A stretch of 64,000 nt of DNA from Hyphomicrobiales bacterium (GTDB lineage Bacteria > Pseudomonadota > Alphaproteobacteria > Rhizobiales > Beijerinckiaceae): positions 1,178,001 through 1,242,000 of the forward strand of contig CAKNFJ010000001.1 of assembly GCA_930633495.1 (NCBI GenBank). The letters run 5' to 3'. Of this stretch, positions 35,201-43,508 are shown piece after piece (position 1 is the first letter of the stretch; every line of letters begins with the position of its first letter). The translations under genes and the position numbers were made by a program. The notes beneath the pieces are model-generated. The model was not told the origin of the DNA, made no database searches, and was given only the letters and a program-made list of their open reading frames with translations.

Positions 35201-35572
35201 GTCACCGGCAAGCCGGATTATTCGGCCGCGACGGAGTGGTTCCGCCGCGCAGCGGAACTCGGCGTGCGCGACAGCCAGTATAATCTCGCGGTGCTGCTCG
35301 GCCGCGGCCTCGGCGCGCCGACCGACCTCGCCCAATCCTTCGTCTGGTTCTCGGTCGCCGCAGGCCAGGGCGACGAGGATGCCGCCCGCAAGCGCGACGA
35401 AGTCGCTCAGCGCCTGAAGCCCGACGAGCTCGCGGCGGCCAAAGCCAGCGCCGCGAACTGGAAGCCGAAGACGCTGGACACCGTCGCCAACGAGGTGACG
35501 CCGCCGGCCAAGGGCTGGGACGCCGGGCCGACGGCTGCCGCGGCCAAGGCGACCAAGCCCGCCCGAAGCTGA
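32231..35572 (+). CDS. PodJ-like polarity protein with coiled coils and SEL1 repeats
   Basis: An 1113-residue membrane protein. 'LPWSVKGVDPRTRDAAKAAARRAGMTLGAWLD' opens it, as in PodJ and related polar-organelle proteins. Residues about 50-620 are long helices with coiled-coil repeats ('LAERLDRFDRRDQ', 'IDALAARGSQ', 'IDALQHRIELLAEQ'). A single membrane helix follows at about 755-778 ('LLLSLAALILAMGTAHIV'). A Pro/Ala-rich linker leads to SEL1-type repeats (about 890-1075), for example 'AAVAGLPPAQFRVGNMFEKGIGTQRDLSLARIWYQRAAERGNA'. The layout, cytoplasmic coiled coil and periplasmic SEL1, is that of PodJ, which marks the old pole. The role here is inferred from that likeness. Confidence 0.85.
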   Translation: MANSLPWSVKGVDPRTRDAAKAAARRAGMTLGAWLDHKIRDESEAPAPASSMPEQLDIAALSERLARLSQAQTDTAARAPAPGPSRTDLDAFINQTATVERLTREASTRTAGALDSIARWIEKTEDRLSSGERGAAERQERATTVIAEAIKAMSERIADIERSNHEAQQGRAAPSPRLAFTRDGLAAAVTDIRTRQRALDNDEPATAHAAGVAPERISALREDLRELGSRLSAEGRRAAPPPRQSETSVIEARIAQLAERLDRFDRRDQFEPLLKPLARIEAEVSRLSQDRPGDGQQRVQHEIAHLAAKIDALAARGSQPANLDPVLRDIAELREVVAGGGQTRRLEDLSEQVASLGFEIGRLRELNADPREMRNLSAAIEDVRSAILSSRPQGLDMAPIASLAGQIDALSHKFDAIAAQRHGDQLDDRIDALQHRIELLAEQGPSTVTRQIEALAGRIESLAASSQLSQMVGGTSAPAELGSIEQMLGRLADKIDEAGAPGAGAESFEALERQISGLASRLDEAAATRSAENGIERTLQDLVVHLRSMREETAAERAALVQAANSSVPGRSIAELSSLMTGLRDTHVSSERQTQDALGAVHLSLEAIMARLSGLESELQSERRSGAQQPPAVAPRIEEPSFRAPAAPAREDAELAVTAADRDRFGLAAALGRGTAAPAASSSAFDLPLEPGSGRPKPESTAPAQDAHSVRQSLIAAARRSARAASDAASELPQANPEPTTKSPRRLKEILERRKRPLLLSLAALILAMGTAHIVTGALRGDAPRTATNETRSIALPQAAQPEAPATSASAPVKEPAAVTEQAPAKDQSSALSPSPLAAPMNLVPGQAVADQTAALPLTLTPPAAPPAEAAAVAPEPVQPATAIGDLPAGFGSAGLRKAALDGDARAVYELATKAADGPAAQRDAKLALRLFERAAVAGLPPAQFRVGNMFEKGIGTQRDLSLARIWYQRAAERGNAKAMHNLAVLHAEGVTGKPDYSAATEWFRRAAELGVRDSQYNLAVLLGRGLGAPTDLAQSFVWFSVAAGQGDEDAARKRDEVAQRLKPDELAAAKASAANWKPKTLDTVANEVTPPAKGWDAGPTAAAAKATKPARS

Positions 35573-35748
35573 GCGAAAAGCACCGCGTCACGCCTTCGAC
35601 GTGTTGACGCGGCAAGCAAAACCATGACTTTCTAGCGCAGGCCGGCAGTGGCCTGCCTCCCATTTCAGCAACATCTCTTAACCTGGACGGTTCAGTCTGG
35701 GACAAATCGGTGCAAGCAATCGCCCTGCACCTGCCTGCGAGGGATAGA

Positions 35749-36678
35749 GTGCAAATCTACCTGCCGATCGCCGAGCTTCCGATCAGCGTGCTGATGGTGC
35801 TCGGCCTGAGCGGCGCGGTCGGGTTCATTTCCGGCCTTTTCGGCGTCGGCGGCGGCTTCCTGCTCACCCCCCTGCTGATCTTCCTCGACATTCCGCCGGC
35901 GGTGGCGGTGGCGACCGTGGCGGCCCAGGTCGCCGGCTCGTCGATGACCGGCGTGCTGACCTATCTCCGGCGCAAGGCGCTCGATCTCAAGCTCGGCGGG
36001 GTGCTGGTCTGCGGCGGTATCCTGGGCACCGTCCTCGGCGTGCTTTTCTTCAACACGATGCGCCGGCTCGGCCAGCTCGAACTCGTCATCACCCTGTCCT
36101 ATGTGACGCTGTTCTCGGTCATCGGCGGGCTGATGCTCTACGACGCGCTGCGCGCCATGCTGCGCGTGCGGGCCGGCAAGCCGGCCCGGCTGAAGCGGCG
36201 CGGCGGCATGCATCCGTGGTGGATGGGCCTGCCGTTCCGGCAGCGCTTCTATCGATCGGGCCTCTACTGCAGCGTTCTCCCGATCGCGCTGCTCGCCATC
36301 GTCATCGGCTTCATCGGTGCCGTGCTCGGCGTCGGCGGCGGCTTCATTCTCGTCCCGGGGCTGATCTACTTCTTCCGGATTCCGCCGGCGGTGGTGGTCG
36401 GCACCTCGCTTTTCCAGATCCTGGTGACGATGACGGGCGCGACCGTGCTCCATGCGGTCACCAACCAGTCGGTCGATCTGATCCTGGCGACCCTATTGCT
36501 TGTCGGCGGCGTCATCGGCGCGCAATTCGGCGGCCGGGCGGCGCGCAACCTCAACGTCGAATCCTTCCGGTTGCTGCTGGCGCTGCTGATCCTCTCGGTC
36601 GGACTGCGCTTCGCCGTCGAGCTGTTCATTCCGCCGAGCGAGCCGTTCTCGGTGGTCGTGCCGGAGAGCGCGCGATGA
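35749..36678 (+). CDS. TauE/SafE family sulfite exporter-like permease
   Basis: A 309-residue inner-membrane protein with about eight membrane segments in two TauE/SafE halves. Each half starts with a glycine-rich signature: 'GFISGLFGVGGGFLLTPLL' and 'GFIGAVLGVGGGFILVPGL'. Members move small organic or sulfur anions; substrate here unknown. GTG 35749 ('MQIYLPIAELP') with GAGGGA upstream fits relatives; the frame also opens at GTG 35710. The following TIGR02186 gene overlaps by 4 nt, a conserved pair. Confidence 0.9.
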   Translation: MQIYLPIAELPISVLMVLGLSGAVGFISGLFGVGGGFLLTPLLIFLDIPPAVAVATVAAQVAGSSMTGVLTYLRRKALDLKLGGVLVCGGILGTVLGVLFFNTMRRLGQLELVITLSYVTLFSVIGGLMLYDALRAMLRVRAGKPARLKRRGGMHPWWMGLPFRQRFYRSGLYCSVLPIALLAIVIGFIGAVLGVGGGFILVPGLIYFFRIPPAVVVGTSLFQILVTMTGATVLHAVTNQSVDLILATLLLVGGVIGAQFGGRAARNLNVESFRLLLALLILSVGLRFAVELFIPPSEPFSVVVPESAR

Positions 36679-37445
36679 CGCGCCTCCTCGCCATCCTCGC
36701 CACGCTATACGCCAGCCTGGCCACGACAACGGCCCGGGCCGAGACGCTGATCGCGGCGATGTCGAGCCACCAGATCCAGATCACCTCGAACTACACCGGC
36801 AGCCAGCTCACGGTGTTCGGCCTGGTGGAGCGCGACGGGCGTACGGTCTCGCGCGGCGACCCCTACGATATCATCGTCACGGTCCGCGGTCCGCGGCGCA
36901 TGCTGCTGGTGCGCGAGAAGGAGCGGCTCGGCCCGATCTGGATCAACCGGAGCCAGCGCCGCTTTCCCGAGAACCCGGTCTTTCTGCACGTCGCCAGCAA
37001 CCGGCCGATCTCCGAGATGATGACCCCCGAGGCCGCAAGGCGCGGCCGCATCGGCCTCGCCAATGCCGAACTGCCGCAGGGGAACTGGGTCGATCTCGAA
37101 CCGAGCTCGCTGAAGTTCCGCGACAGCCTGCTCCGGATCATGCAGGCGAAGGGTCTCTACGGCTATGACGAGCGCGGTGTCACCTTCCTGTCCAGCAGTC
37201 TGTTCAGCGCACCGATCGACATCCCCGCAACGGCGCCGACCGGCTCCTACACCGTCGATATCGTGCTCTATTCCGGCGGAGTGCCGCTGGCGCGCCAGCA
37301 GACCAGCTTCGAGGTGATCAAGACCGGCATCGAGCAGCGCCTCGCCTCCGCCGCCTATGATTGGTCGCTGCTCTACGGCCTCGTGACCGTCCTGCTCGCG
37401 CTGTTCCTCGGCTGGTGTGCGAGCGTGATCTTCCGGCGCGACTGA
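36675..37445 (+). CDS. TIGR02186 family membrane-anchored protein
   Basis: A 256-residue protein with an N-terminal signal peptide (ending 'TTARA-ET'), a periplasmic domain and one C-terminal membrane helix ('LLYGLVTVLLALFLGWCASVIFRRD'). The central 'GDPYDIIVTVRGP' and 'RIGLANAELPQGNWVDLEPSSLKFRDSLLRIM' are the TIGR02186 signature as I know it. ATG 36675 overlaps the TauE stop (ATGA), so they are translationally coupled. The function is unknown; I infer it is an accessory subunit of the permease. Confidence 0.88.
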   Translation: MTRLLAILATLYASLATTTARAETLIAAMSSHQIQITSNYTGSQLTVFGLVERDGRTVSRGDPYDIIVTVRGPRRMLLVREKERLGPIWINRSQRRFPENPVFLHVASNRPISEMMTPEAARRGRIGLANAELPQGNWVDLEPSSLKFRDSLLRIMQAKGLYGYDERGVTFLSSSLFSAPIDIPATAPTGSYTVDIVLYSGGVPLARQQTSFEVIKTGIEQRLASAAYDWSLLYGLVTVLLALFLGWCASVIFRRD

Positions 37446-37460
37446 GGCCGGCAGCCGGCG

Positions 37461-38705
37461 TCAGCCCAGCAGGCCCGCATAAGGCAGGAACGGGACGCCG
37501 ACGCCCTCCTCCAGCAGCTCCATCTCCTCGGCGAGCATGACGAGCCCGTCCGACTGCGCCAGCGAGGCGAGCGAACCGGCCCCCTCGCCCGGATGCTTGC
37601 GGGCGATCACGGCGCCGTCGTCCCGCCGTTCGAGCGTCACGCGCAGGAACTCCCGCCGCCCCGCCTTCTTGCGATGGCGAAAGCCGGAGGTGACCGGCAG
37701 GATCATCGACGCCTCCTCCGTTGCGCCGGCAAGGCGCGCCAGCAGCGGCCGGGCGACGAAGAGAAAGCCGACGAACACCGCGACCGGATTGCCCGGCAGG
37801 CCGATGAAAGGCGTTCCCACCGCATCGCCGACGGCAATCGGCTTGCCGGGCTTGACCGCCACGCGCCAGAGATCGAGCGAGCCACAGGCGCAGAGCGCCG
37901 CCCTGACATGGTCCGCCTCGCCGACGGAGACGCCGCCGGAGGTGACGACGAGGTCGCAGGCGCCCGCCGCCTCGCGCAGATGCCGCTCCAGCTCGGCCGG
38001 CTCGTCGCGCAGGATGCCGAGATCGACGACGTCCGCGCCTGCTCGCACCAGCAGCGCGCGCAGCAGCGCCCGGTTGGCGTCGTAGATGGCAGCCGGCGCC
38101 AGCGCCCGGCCCGGTTCGGTCAGTTCATTGCCCGTCGAGAACAAGGCGACGCGCGGACGCGACCGCACCCGGACCCGCGCGATCCCCATCGCCGCCAGCA
38201 GACCGAGATCCTGCGGCCGCAGACGCCGGCCGGCCGGGAACACCTCCTGGCCGCGCGCGACATCCTCCCCGGCCCGGCGCAGATTGGCGCCGGGTTTCAG
38301 CCCGGGCGACAGCACGACCGCGTCGGCGTGCCGCGCGACATCCTCCTGCATCGCCACGGTATCGGCCCCGGCAGGAACCGGCGCCCCGGTGAAGATGCGC
38401 CAGGCGCCGTGCCCGAGCGCGCCTGCGGGCTCGCCGGCGGCCGTCCGGCCGAGAAGCGGCAGGCGGGTCTCGGTGTCGGCCGCGAGATCGGCGAAGCGCA
38501 CAGCATAGCCGTCCACGGCGGAGTTCGCGAAGGGCGGCAGATCGAGCGGCGCGACCACAGCCTCGGCCAGCACGCGCCCGTCGGCCTCCGCGAGCGGCAG
38601 GTCGAGCAGCCCCGGCAGGGCTTGGGCGCGCGCGGCGGCGCGTGCTCCCGCCTCCTCGAGGCTGACGAGTCCGGCCTCCCCGTCGGTGCCGCGTTGCCGC
38701 CTCAT
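37461..38705 (-). CDS. moeA: Molybdopterin molybdotransferase
   Basis: A 414-residue MoeA that inserts molybdate into adenylated molybdopterin. 'PPFANSAVDGYAVRFAD' opens domain 1, 'FTGAPVPAGADTVAMQED' follows, and the catalytic domain has 'LFSTGNELTEPG', 'TSGGVSVGEADHVR' and 'GLPGNPVAVFVGF'. ATG 38705 was chosen (ribosome site GGGTGAGGG upstream) over the frame opening at 38801. It lies convergent to TIGR02186, with 15 bp between. mobA is encoded 3.5 kb away. Confidence 0.94.
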   Translation of the reverse strand: MRRQRGTDGEAGLVSLEEAGARAAARAQALPGLLDLPLAEADGRVLAEAVVAPLDLPPFANSAVDGYAVRFADLAADTETRLPLLGRTAAGEPAGALGHGAWRIFTGAPVPAGADTVAMQEDVARHADAVVLSPGLKPGANLRRAGEDVARGQEVFPAGRRLRPQDLGLLAAMGIARVRVRSRPRVALFSTGNELTEPGRALAPAAIYDANRALLRALLVRAGADVVDLGILRDEPAELERHLREAAGACDLVVTSGGVSVGEADHVRAALCACGSLDLWRVAVKPGKPIAVGDAVGTPFIGLPGNPVAVFVGFLFVARPLLARLAGATEEASMILPVTSGFRHRKKAGRREFLRVTLERRDDGAVIARKHPGEGAGSLASLAQSDGLVMLAEEMELLEEGVGVPFLPYAGLLG

Positions 38706-38881
38706 TGTCGCCCTCACCCGTTTCGGCTGCGTGCCAGCATCGCCATCCGCTACCCGTGTCCGTTCATCTTCATCTGCGCGCGGGCGCCATGGGTCAAGCA
38801 TGCGGCATGGCGGCAGGTTGCCCCGGCCCGAGCAGGCGTCCTATGAAGCGGGCGAAGACAATAGCCGGCTGGCGCAGGATC

Positions 38882-39109
38882 ATGGACACCGTAGCGCTCG
38901 ATCTGCGCGGACTGAAATGCCCCCTTCCCGTGCTGCACGTCCGCAAGGCGCTGGGCAAGGCGCGCGCGGGCACGTTGCTCGTCGTACACTGCACCGATCC
39001 GATGGCGGCGATCGACCTGCCGAACCTGGCGCGCGAAACCGGCGATGCCATCGAGCGACAGGAGGATGCGGACGGCGCCCTCGTCTTCCATATCCGCAAG
39101 GCGGCCTAG
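38882..39109 (+). CDS. TusA family sulfurtransferase
   Basis: A 75-residue SirA/TusA-like protein. The active cysteine is in 'LKCPLPVL' (Cys13, the CPxP motif), after 'VALDLRG'. Members carry a persulfide and relay sulfur to tRNA thiolation, molybdenum cofactor or other targets. GCAGGA precedes the start. It stands between moeA and apbC, 30 bp before the latter, so both may be one transcript. A sulfur supply for cofactor assembly is a plausible inference. Confidence 0.9.
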   Translation: MDTVALDLRGLKCPLPVLHVRKALGKARAGTLLVVHCTDPMAAIDLPNLARETGDAIERQEDADGALVFHIRKAA

Positions 39110-39139
39110 AGGCCGCCTCAGCCAACGGAGTCCAACAAC

Positions 39140-40255
39140 GTGACCGTCTCCCAAGCCGATGTCCTGCGGGCGCTCGAACTGGTGAAGCTGCCGGCGAGCG
39201 GGCAATCGCTTACCGCCTCCGGCCGCATCGGCGACATCCTGGTCGATGGCGGCAAGGTGATCTTCGCGATCGGCATCGATGCGACCGAAGCCGCCGCGAT
39301 GGAGCCGGTGCGCCGCGCCGCCGAAAGCGCTGTCGGCGGCCTGCCGGGCGTGACGCAGGTCCTCGTCGGGCTGACGGCCGACAAGGCGCCGGCCTCGGCC
39401 GCGATGCAGGCGCGCCAGCAGGCGCAGCGGCCCGGCCCCGGCGGCGCGCCGAAGCCCGCCGGCGTGCCGGGCGTGAAGCAGATCATCGCCGTCGCCAGCG
39501 GCAAGGGCGGCGTCGGCAAGTCGACCACCGCAGCCAATCTCGCCGTCGCGCTCTCGACGCTCGGCCTCAAGGTCGGCGTGCTCGATTCCGACATCTACGG
39601 CCCCTCGATGCCGAAGATCTTCGGCATCACCGGCAAGCCACAGATCGTTTCGGGCCGGACGCTGGCGCCGATGGAAGCCTACGGGCTCAAGGTGATGTCG
39701 ATCGGCTTCCTCGTCGACGAGGAGACGCCGATGATCTGGCGCGGGCCGATGGTGATCTCGGCGATCACCCAGATGCTGCGCGAGGTCGCCTGGGGCGATC
39801 TCGACGTGCTGGTCGTCGACATGCCGCCCGGCACCGGCGATGCGCAGCTCACCATGGCTCAGCAGGTCCCGCTCGCAGGCGCCGTCATCGTCTCGACGCC
39901 GCAGGATCTCGCCTTGCTCGACGCTCGCCGGGGCGTCGCCATGTTCAGGAAGGTCGCGGTGCCGATTCTCGGCCTCGTCGAGAACATGAGCTACTTCATC
40001 TGCCCGCAATGCGGGCACCAGTCCGACATCTTCGCCCATGGCGGCGCGCGGCACGAGGCCGAGCGGCTGCACATCCCCTTCCTCGGCGAGATTCCGCTCG
40101 CCATGCCGATCCGCGAAACCTCGGACGGCGGCCGGCCGATCGTCGCCAGCGATCCGCGGAGCCCGCATGCCAAGGCCTATGTCGCGCTCGCGAGGCAGGT
40201 TCAGGCCAGCCTCGGCGGAGCCACGCGGGCAGCGCCGCGCATCGTGATCGAGTGA
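39140..40255 (+). CDS. apbC: Iron-sulfur cluster carrier protein (ApbC/Mrp/NBP35 family)
   Basis: A 371-residue P-loop ATPase that assembles and delivers 4Fe-4S clusters. The N-terminal MIP18/DUF59 domain is residues 1-90. The deviant Walker A 'SGKGGVGKST' is at about 118-127, 'DSDIYGPSMPKIFG' is switch I, and 'VDMPPGTGDAQLT' is Walker B. The cluster-binding CxxC is 'ICPQCGHQSDIF' near residue 287. The start is GTG with GGAG upstream. Its position beside tusA fits a sulfur/iron-sulfur theme. Confidence 0.95.
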   Translation: MTVSQADVLRALELVKLPASGQSLTASGRIGDILVDGGKVIFAIGIDATEAAAMEPVRRAAESAVGGLPGVTQVLVGLTADKAPASAAMQARQQAQRPGPGGAPKPAGVPGVKQIIAVASGKGGVGKSTTAANLAVALSTLGLKVGVLDSDIYGPSMPKIFGITGKPQIVSGRTLAPMEAYGLKVMSIGFLVDEETPMIWRGPMVISAITQMLREVAWGDLDVLVVDMPPGTGDAQLTMAQQVPLAGAVIVSTPQDLALLDARRGVAMFRKVAVPILGLVENMSYFICPQCGHQSDIFAHGGARHEAERLHIPFLGEIPLAMPIRETSDGGRPIVASDPRSPHAKAYVALARQVQASLGGATRAAPRIVIE

Positions 40256-40343
40256 CGCCGCTTCAGGCGGCGGAACCGCCTGTTCCCGCTTGACATGCCG
40301 CTATATTTGTTCTTCTTTTGTTCTTAATGAAGGAGGAGCGGCC

Positions 40344-40745
40344 ATGGCGATCCAGCGTGCCCGGCATATCGGCATCGGCATCGATCGGCCCGTGGAGGAG
40401 GTTTATGCCTTCCTGGCCGAGCCCGCGAATTTCCCGCAATGGGCGGAGGGCCTCGGCCACAGCTTCAGCCATGTCGAGGGCATGACCTGGCGCGCCGAAA
40501 CCCCGATGGGGCCGATGCGCATCCTGTTCAGCGAACCGAACCCTCACGGCGTGCTCGACCATGCCGTCATTCCCGAGCACGGGCCGGCGATGCACAACCC
40601 GATGCGGGTGGTCGCCAATGGCGACGGCGCCGAGGTGGTGTTCACGCTGTTCCAGCGCGAAGGCATGTCCGACGACGAGACGGCGCGCGACGCCGCCATG
40701 GTGGCCCGCGATCTCAAGGCGCTGAAGCTTCTGCTGGAAGGCTGA
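40344..40745 (+). CDS. SRPBCC superfamily protein
   Basis: A 133-residue START/Bet v1-like helix-grip domain ('HIGIGIDRPVEEVYAFLAEPANFPQWAEGL' is typical of polyketide_cyc2/SRPBCC members). These bind hydrophobic small ligands; function here unknown. A strong AGGAGGAG lies upstream of ATG 40344. Upstream DNA contains a TTGACA at 40290 and a repeated TTTGTTCTT, but I see no well-spaced -10 box. Confidence 0.85.
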   Translation: MAIQRARHIGIGIDRPVEEVYAFLAEPANFPQWAEGLGHSFSHVEGMTWRAETPMGPMRILFSEPNPHGVLDHAVIPEHGPAMHNPMRVVANGDGAEVVFTLFQREGMSDDETARDAAMVARDLKALKLLLEG

Positions 40746-40793
40746 GGACCGCTGCAGCGGGAACAGAGCGCGTCATTTTCTGACCGAACCACG

Positions 40794-40890
40794 GCGTCAT
40801 CCCGGGCTTGCCCCGGGATCCATCGGAGGGCTCCGGAGTTCTATGATGGATCCCGGATCTACACTGCTGCGCAGCTTGTCCGGAATGACG
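40794..40890. repeat. Dispersed palindromic repeat, copy A
   Basis: A 97-bp element that starts GCGTCATCCCGGGCTTG and ends GCTTGTCCGGAATGACG. Two other copies in this window (50788-50883 and, inverted, 54631-54727) share the same blocks in the same order: a CCCGGG half-palindrome, 'GATCCATCG', a variable centre, 'CTATGATGG', 'TCCGGAT' and a final 'GCTTGTCCGGAATGACG'. It sits between SRPBCC and mobA, which converge. Confidence 0.85.
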
Positions 40891-40919
40891 CTCCCGTTTC
40901 CGTCGGCAATCCGCTTGCT

Positions 40920-41540
40920 CTAGGAGCTGTTCGACAGCGCCGCGAGGCGTTCCGCCTCGCGCAGATCGTCAGGCGTGTTGATGTTGAAGAAGGGGTCGAC
41001 CGGTTCGGCCGCCCATTCCACCGTTGCGACGCCGCGATCTTGCGTCCAGCGGCCGATCTTGCGCTCGCCGGCCGCCAAGGCTCGCCGCAGATCGTCCCGC
41101 AGCGCGACCGGCCAGAGGCCGATGGCGTGATGCGCCTGCCCGCCCGAGGCCGCGCAGGCTAGCGGTACTCCGGCCACGGCGCGTGCCTCATGCAGCTTTT
41201 CGACGAGATCGCCCGGGATGAAAGGCGTGTCGGCGGCGACGCTCGACAGCCATGCCGTTTCCGGGCTGCGCTCCGCCAGCCAATCCAGGCCGGCGAGGAT
41301 GCCGGCGAGCGGGCCGGCGAAATCCGGCACCGTATCGGCGACGACAGGGAGATCGAAAGCCGCGAACCGGGCCGGATCGCCATTGGCATTGAGAACAAGG
41401 CCGGCGCATTGCCCGCGCAGCCGCTCGATCACATGCGCCAGGACCGGCCTGCCGGCGAGCGGCCTGAGAGGCTTGTCGCCACCGCCCATGCGCCGGGCCA
41501 GGCCGCCGGCGAGGATCAGGCCGAAGGTCGACGGAACCAC
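40920..41540 (-). CDS. mobA: Molybdenum cofactor guanylyltransferase
   Basis: A 206-residue nucleotidyltransferase that adds GMP to molybdopterin. '[34 protein letters not shown]' carries the GTP-binding LAGG-RMG-K motif, and '[16 protein letters not shown]' holds the metal-binding Asp. GTG 41540 was chosen, giving '[13 protein letters not shown]', because it starts 9 nt after the stop of the DUF2478 gene; the frame also opens at TTG 41582. Adjacent to DUF2478 and not to a MobB. Confidence 0.92.
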   Translation of the reverse strand: MVPSTFGLILAGGLARRMGGGDKPLRPLAGRPVLAHVIERLRGQCAGLVLNANGDPARFAAFDLPVVADTVPDFAGPLAGILAGLDWLAERSPETAWLSSVAADTPFIPGDLVEKLHEARAVAGVPLACAASGGQAHHAIGLWPVALRDDLRRALAAGERKIGRWTQDRGVATVEWAAEPVDPFFNINTPDDLREAERLAALSNSS

Positions 41541-41548
41541 GATGCCGA

Positions 41549-42064
41549 TCAGGCGGCGAGCCGGATCGCGTCCGCGACCCAAAGCTCCACCGCCGCCATA
41601 TCGGCTGCGAGCTCGACCCAGTCGTCGCCGGCGAATTCACGCCAGGCCGGCAGGAAATCGCGACGGACGGCGATCAGCACCGGCAGCTCCGCCATGACCG
41701 CATTCGCGATCTCCTGGCGCAGCCCCTCGCCCAGCGCTTCCTGCTTGCCGAATTTATTGACGAGGGCGAGATCGACCCTCCCGGCCAGCGCGCCGGCAAA
41801 GGCAGCCGATGCGGCAACGAGCCCCGCCGCATCGAGATGGCAGCCCGATGCGCCGGCACCGAGATCCTGGCTGATCGGGAAACGGTGCCCGCTGCCGAGA
41901 TCCTCCAGCGACATCGCCATGCAGCGGTCGTCGCATTCGGCATCGTTGTGCTGGATCACCCCGCCCAGCCTCAAGCCGCGCCGCTTCAGCTGCGCCGCCA
42001 CGCCTTGCATGAAGGCGTCGATCGGAAAACCGCTCTCATAGGGAATGGCAGCCAGCCGGGTCAT
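41549..42064 (-). CDS. DUF2478 family NTPase-like protein
   Basis: A 171-residue protein that lies in the usual place of mobB but belongs to DUF2478. The marker is '[37 protein letters not shown]', conserved in that family, and the N-terminus '[20 protein letters not shown]' has no P-loop GKS/T. Two cysteines ('[10 protein letters not shown]') may bind metal. DUF2478 genes are found next to molybdate and molybdopterin genes; the function is not established. Here its stop is 9 nt upstream of mobA's start, so the two are probably co-transcribed. Confidence 0.85.
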   Translation of the reverse strand: MTRLAAIPYESGFPIDAFMQGVAAQLKRRGLRLGGVIQHNDAECDDRCMAMSLEDLGSGHRFPISQDLGAGASGCHLDAAGLVAASAAFAGALAGRVDLALVNKFGKQEALGEGLRQEIANAVMAELPVLIAVRRDFLPAWREFAGDDWVELAADMAAVELWVADAIRLAA

Positions 42065-42251
42065 GGCGGATTCGTCTCACGAACCGCCGCCGCGCGCCAG
42101 ATGTCGCGGCGCCGCAGCTCTCGCCCGCGACGCGAGATGCCGGCGCAGTGTTGCGCCGCACCTACAGTCGCGCGCGCTCGCTCTCGCTAGGGTGGCAGCG
42201 GTTCGTGTCGGGCAACCGGGCGGGCCACCGCCCGTCACCGCGCCGGAACGC

Positions 42252-43508
42252 ATGATCCGTCACAACGCCCAAGCACCGCTCGACCCTGCGACCGACGCCG
42301 CGCTGCTGCTGCGGCGCATCGGCTTCGGCACGCTCGCGCTCGTCCTGCCTCTGGCCGCGCTGGTCTCGCGCCGCGCCGCCGTCGTGCTCGTGCCGATCGG
42401 AATCGCGCTGCTGATCATCGCCGCCCTGATCGAGGAGCCGGGCCGGTTCGTCGGCTCGCTCAAGGAAGCCGTGTTCAGCCGTCCGGGCCTGATTCTGCTC
42501 GGCATCCTGGCCTGGGCGCTGCTTTCGCTGGTCTGGAGCCCGTTTCCCGCCGCCGCGGCCGAGAAGGCCGGCAATCTGGTGCTCGCCGTCGTGCTCGGCT
42601 TTGCGGGGTTGTCCGCGCTGCCGGAGCGGATGCGCTCCTCGAACCTGAACCTGTCTCCGCTGGGCACCGGCAGCGCCGGCATCTTCGCGCTCGGGCTGAT
42701 CACGATCGCGGCGCTGCGGCACGCGGAGACCCCGCCCGGCGCCGTCGAGCGCGGCGTCTCGATCATCCTGATCACGGCCTGGCCGGCGCTCGCCTGGCTT
42801 CTGTCGCGCGAGAGGGGCATGAGCGCGCTCGGCCTCGCCCTCGTCGTGGCGCTGCTGGCCCTGACGCGCTTCGAGGACGGCGAGACCGTCGCGATGCTCT
42901 TCGGCACGGTCGCCTTCGGCGCCGTCACGGCCAGCCGCGAGCGCGCCGCACAGGTCATCGCCACGATCGTCGCGGGCCTGATGCTGTTCGCGCCGATCCT
43001 GCCTTTTCTGTTGGCTCCGCTGGTATCGGCCCTGCCCGACAGCGCCGACGACTTCGCGCAGATGCTTTCGATCTGGGCGGATGTGATCCGGCAGTCGCCG
43101 GTCGAGCTCATCACCGGCCACGGTCTCGACACCGTGGTCCGCGACCAGCTCAGGGGCATCCTGCCGCAACCGGCGCCGGCCACCTTGCTGTTCGAAACCT
43201 GGTACGAGCTCGGCCTCGTCGGCGCCGCGGCCGCCGCGGCCTGCCTGTATTTCGCGATCCGCGCCGCGGGCCGCATGCCGGGCGCGCTGGCGGCCGGCGG
43301 CGTGGCGGCCTTCACCACGGCCTTCGCGCTCGCCGTCTTCGGCTTCGCTCCGCTCCTGCCTTGGTGGCTGATGACGCTGACCGCCGTGGTGCTGTTGTTC
43401 GGCGCCATCGCGCGCGGACAATACCGCACCGACCGGCCGGCCGTGCCGCTGCCCATGCGCCCGACCGGCCGGGCGCGCCCCAAGGCCGGCGACCCGCCCA
43501 CGGCCTGA
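42252..43508 (+). CDS. O-antigen ligase-like polytopic membrane protein
   Basis: A 418-residue protein with about ten to eleven membrane segments. A large loop near the C-terminal third reads 'ITGHGLDTVVRDQLRGILPQPAPATLLFETWYELGLVG', a form of the GHG...H(N)...E-ELG loop of Wzy/WaaL ligases and polymerases (Wzy_C). Other family members carry a His before 'NLFLE'; here that place reads 'ATLLFETW', so the pattern is incomplete. It may join or polymerise surface glycans, or be a diverged membrane relative. ATG 42252 has GGAAC upstream. The open frame extends to 42045. Confidence 0.65.
   Translation: MIRHNAQAPLDPATDAALLLRRIGFGTLALVLPLAALVSRRAAVVLVPIGIALLIIAALIEEPGRFVGSLKEAVFSRPGLILLGILAWALLSLVWSPFPAAAAEKAGNLVLAVVLGFAGLSALPERMRSSNLNLSPLGTGSAGIFALGLITIAALRHAETPPGAVERGVSIILITAWPALAWLLSRERGMSALGLALVVALLALTRFEDGETVAMLFGTVAFGAVTASRERAAQVIATIVAGLMLFAPILPFLLAPLVSALPDSADDFAQMLSIWADVIRQSPVELITGHGLDTVVRDQLRGILPQPAPATLLFETWYELGLVGAAAAAACLYFAIRAAGRMPGALAAGGVAAFTTAFALAVFGFAPLLPWWLMTLTAVVLLFGAIARGQYRTDRPAVPLPMRPTGRARPKAGDPPTA

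Noticed and set aside
32051..35335. 1094-residue minus-strand ORF opposite the podJ-like gene
   Set aside because: Gly/Arg-rich shadow of a coiled-coil gene; no ribosome site and no domain.
40290..40330. Sigma-70 promoter before the SRPBCC gene
   Set aside because: TTGACA is present, but no reasonable -10 box occurs at 16-18 bp spacing.
41549..42064. mobB
   Set aside because: No P-loop and it carries the DUF2478 signature instead.
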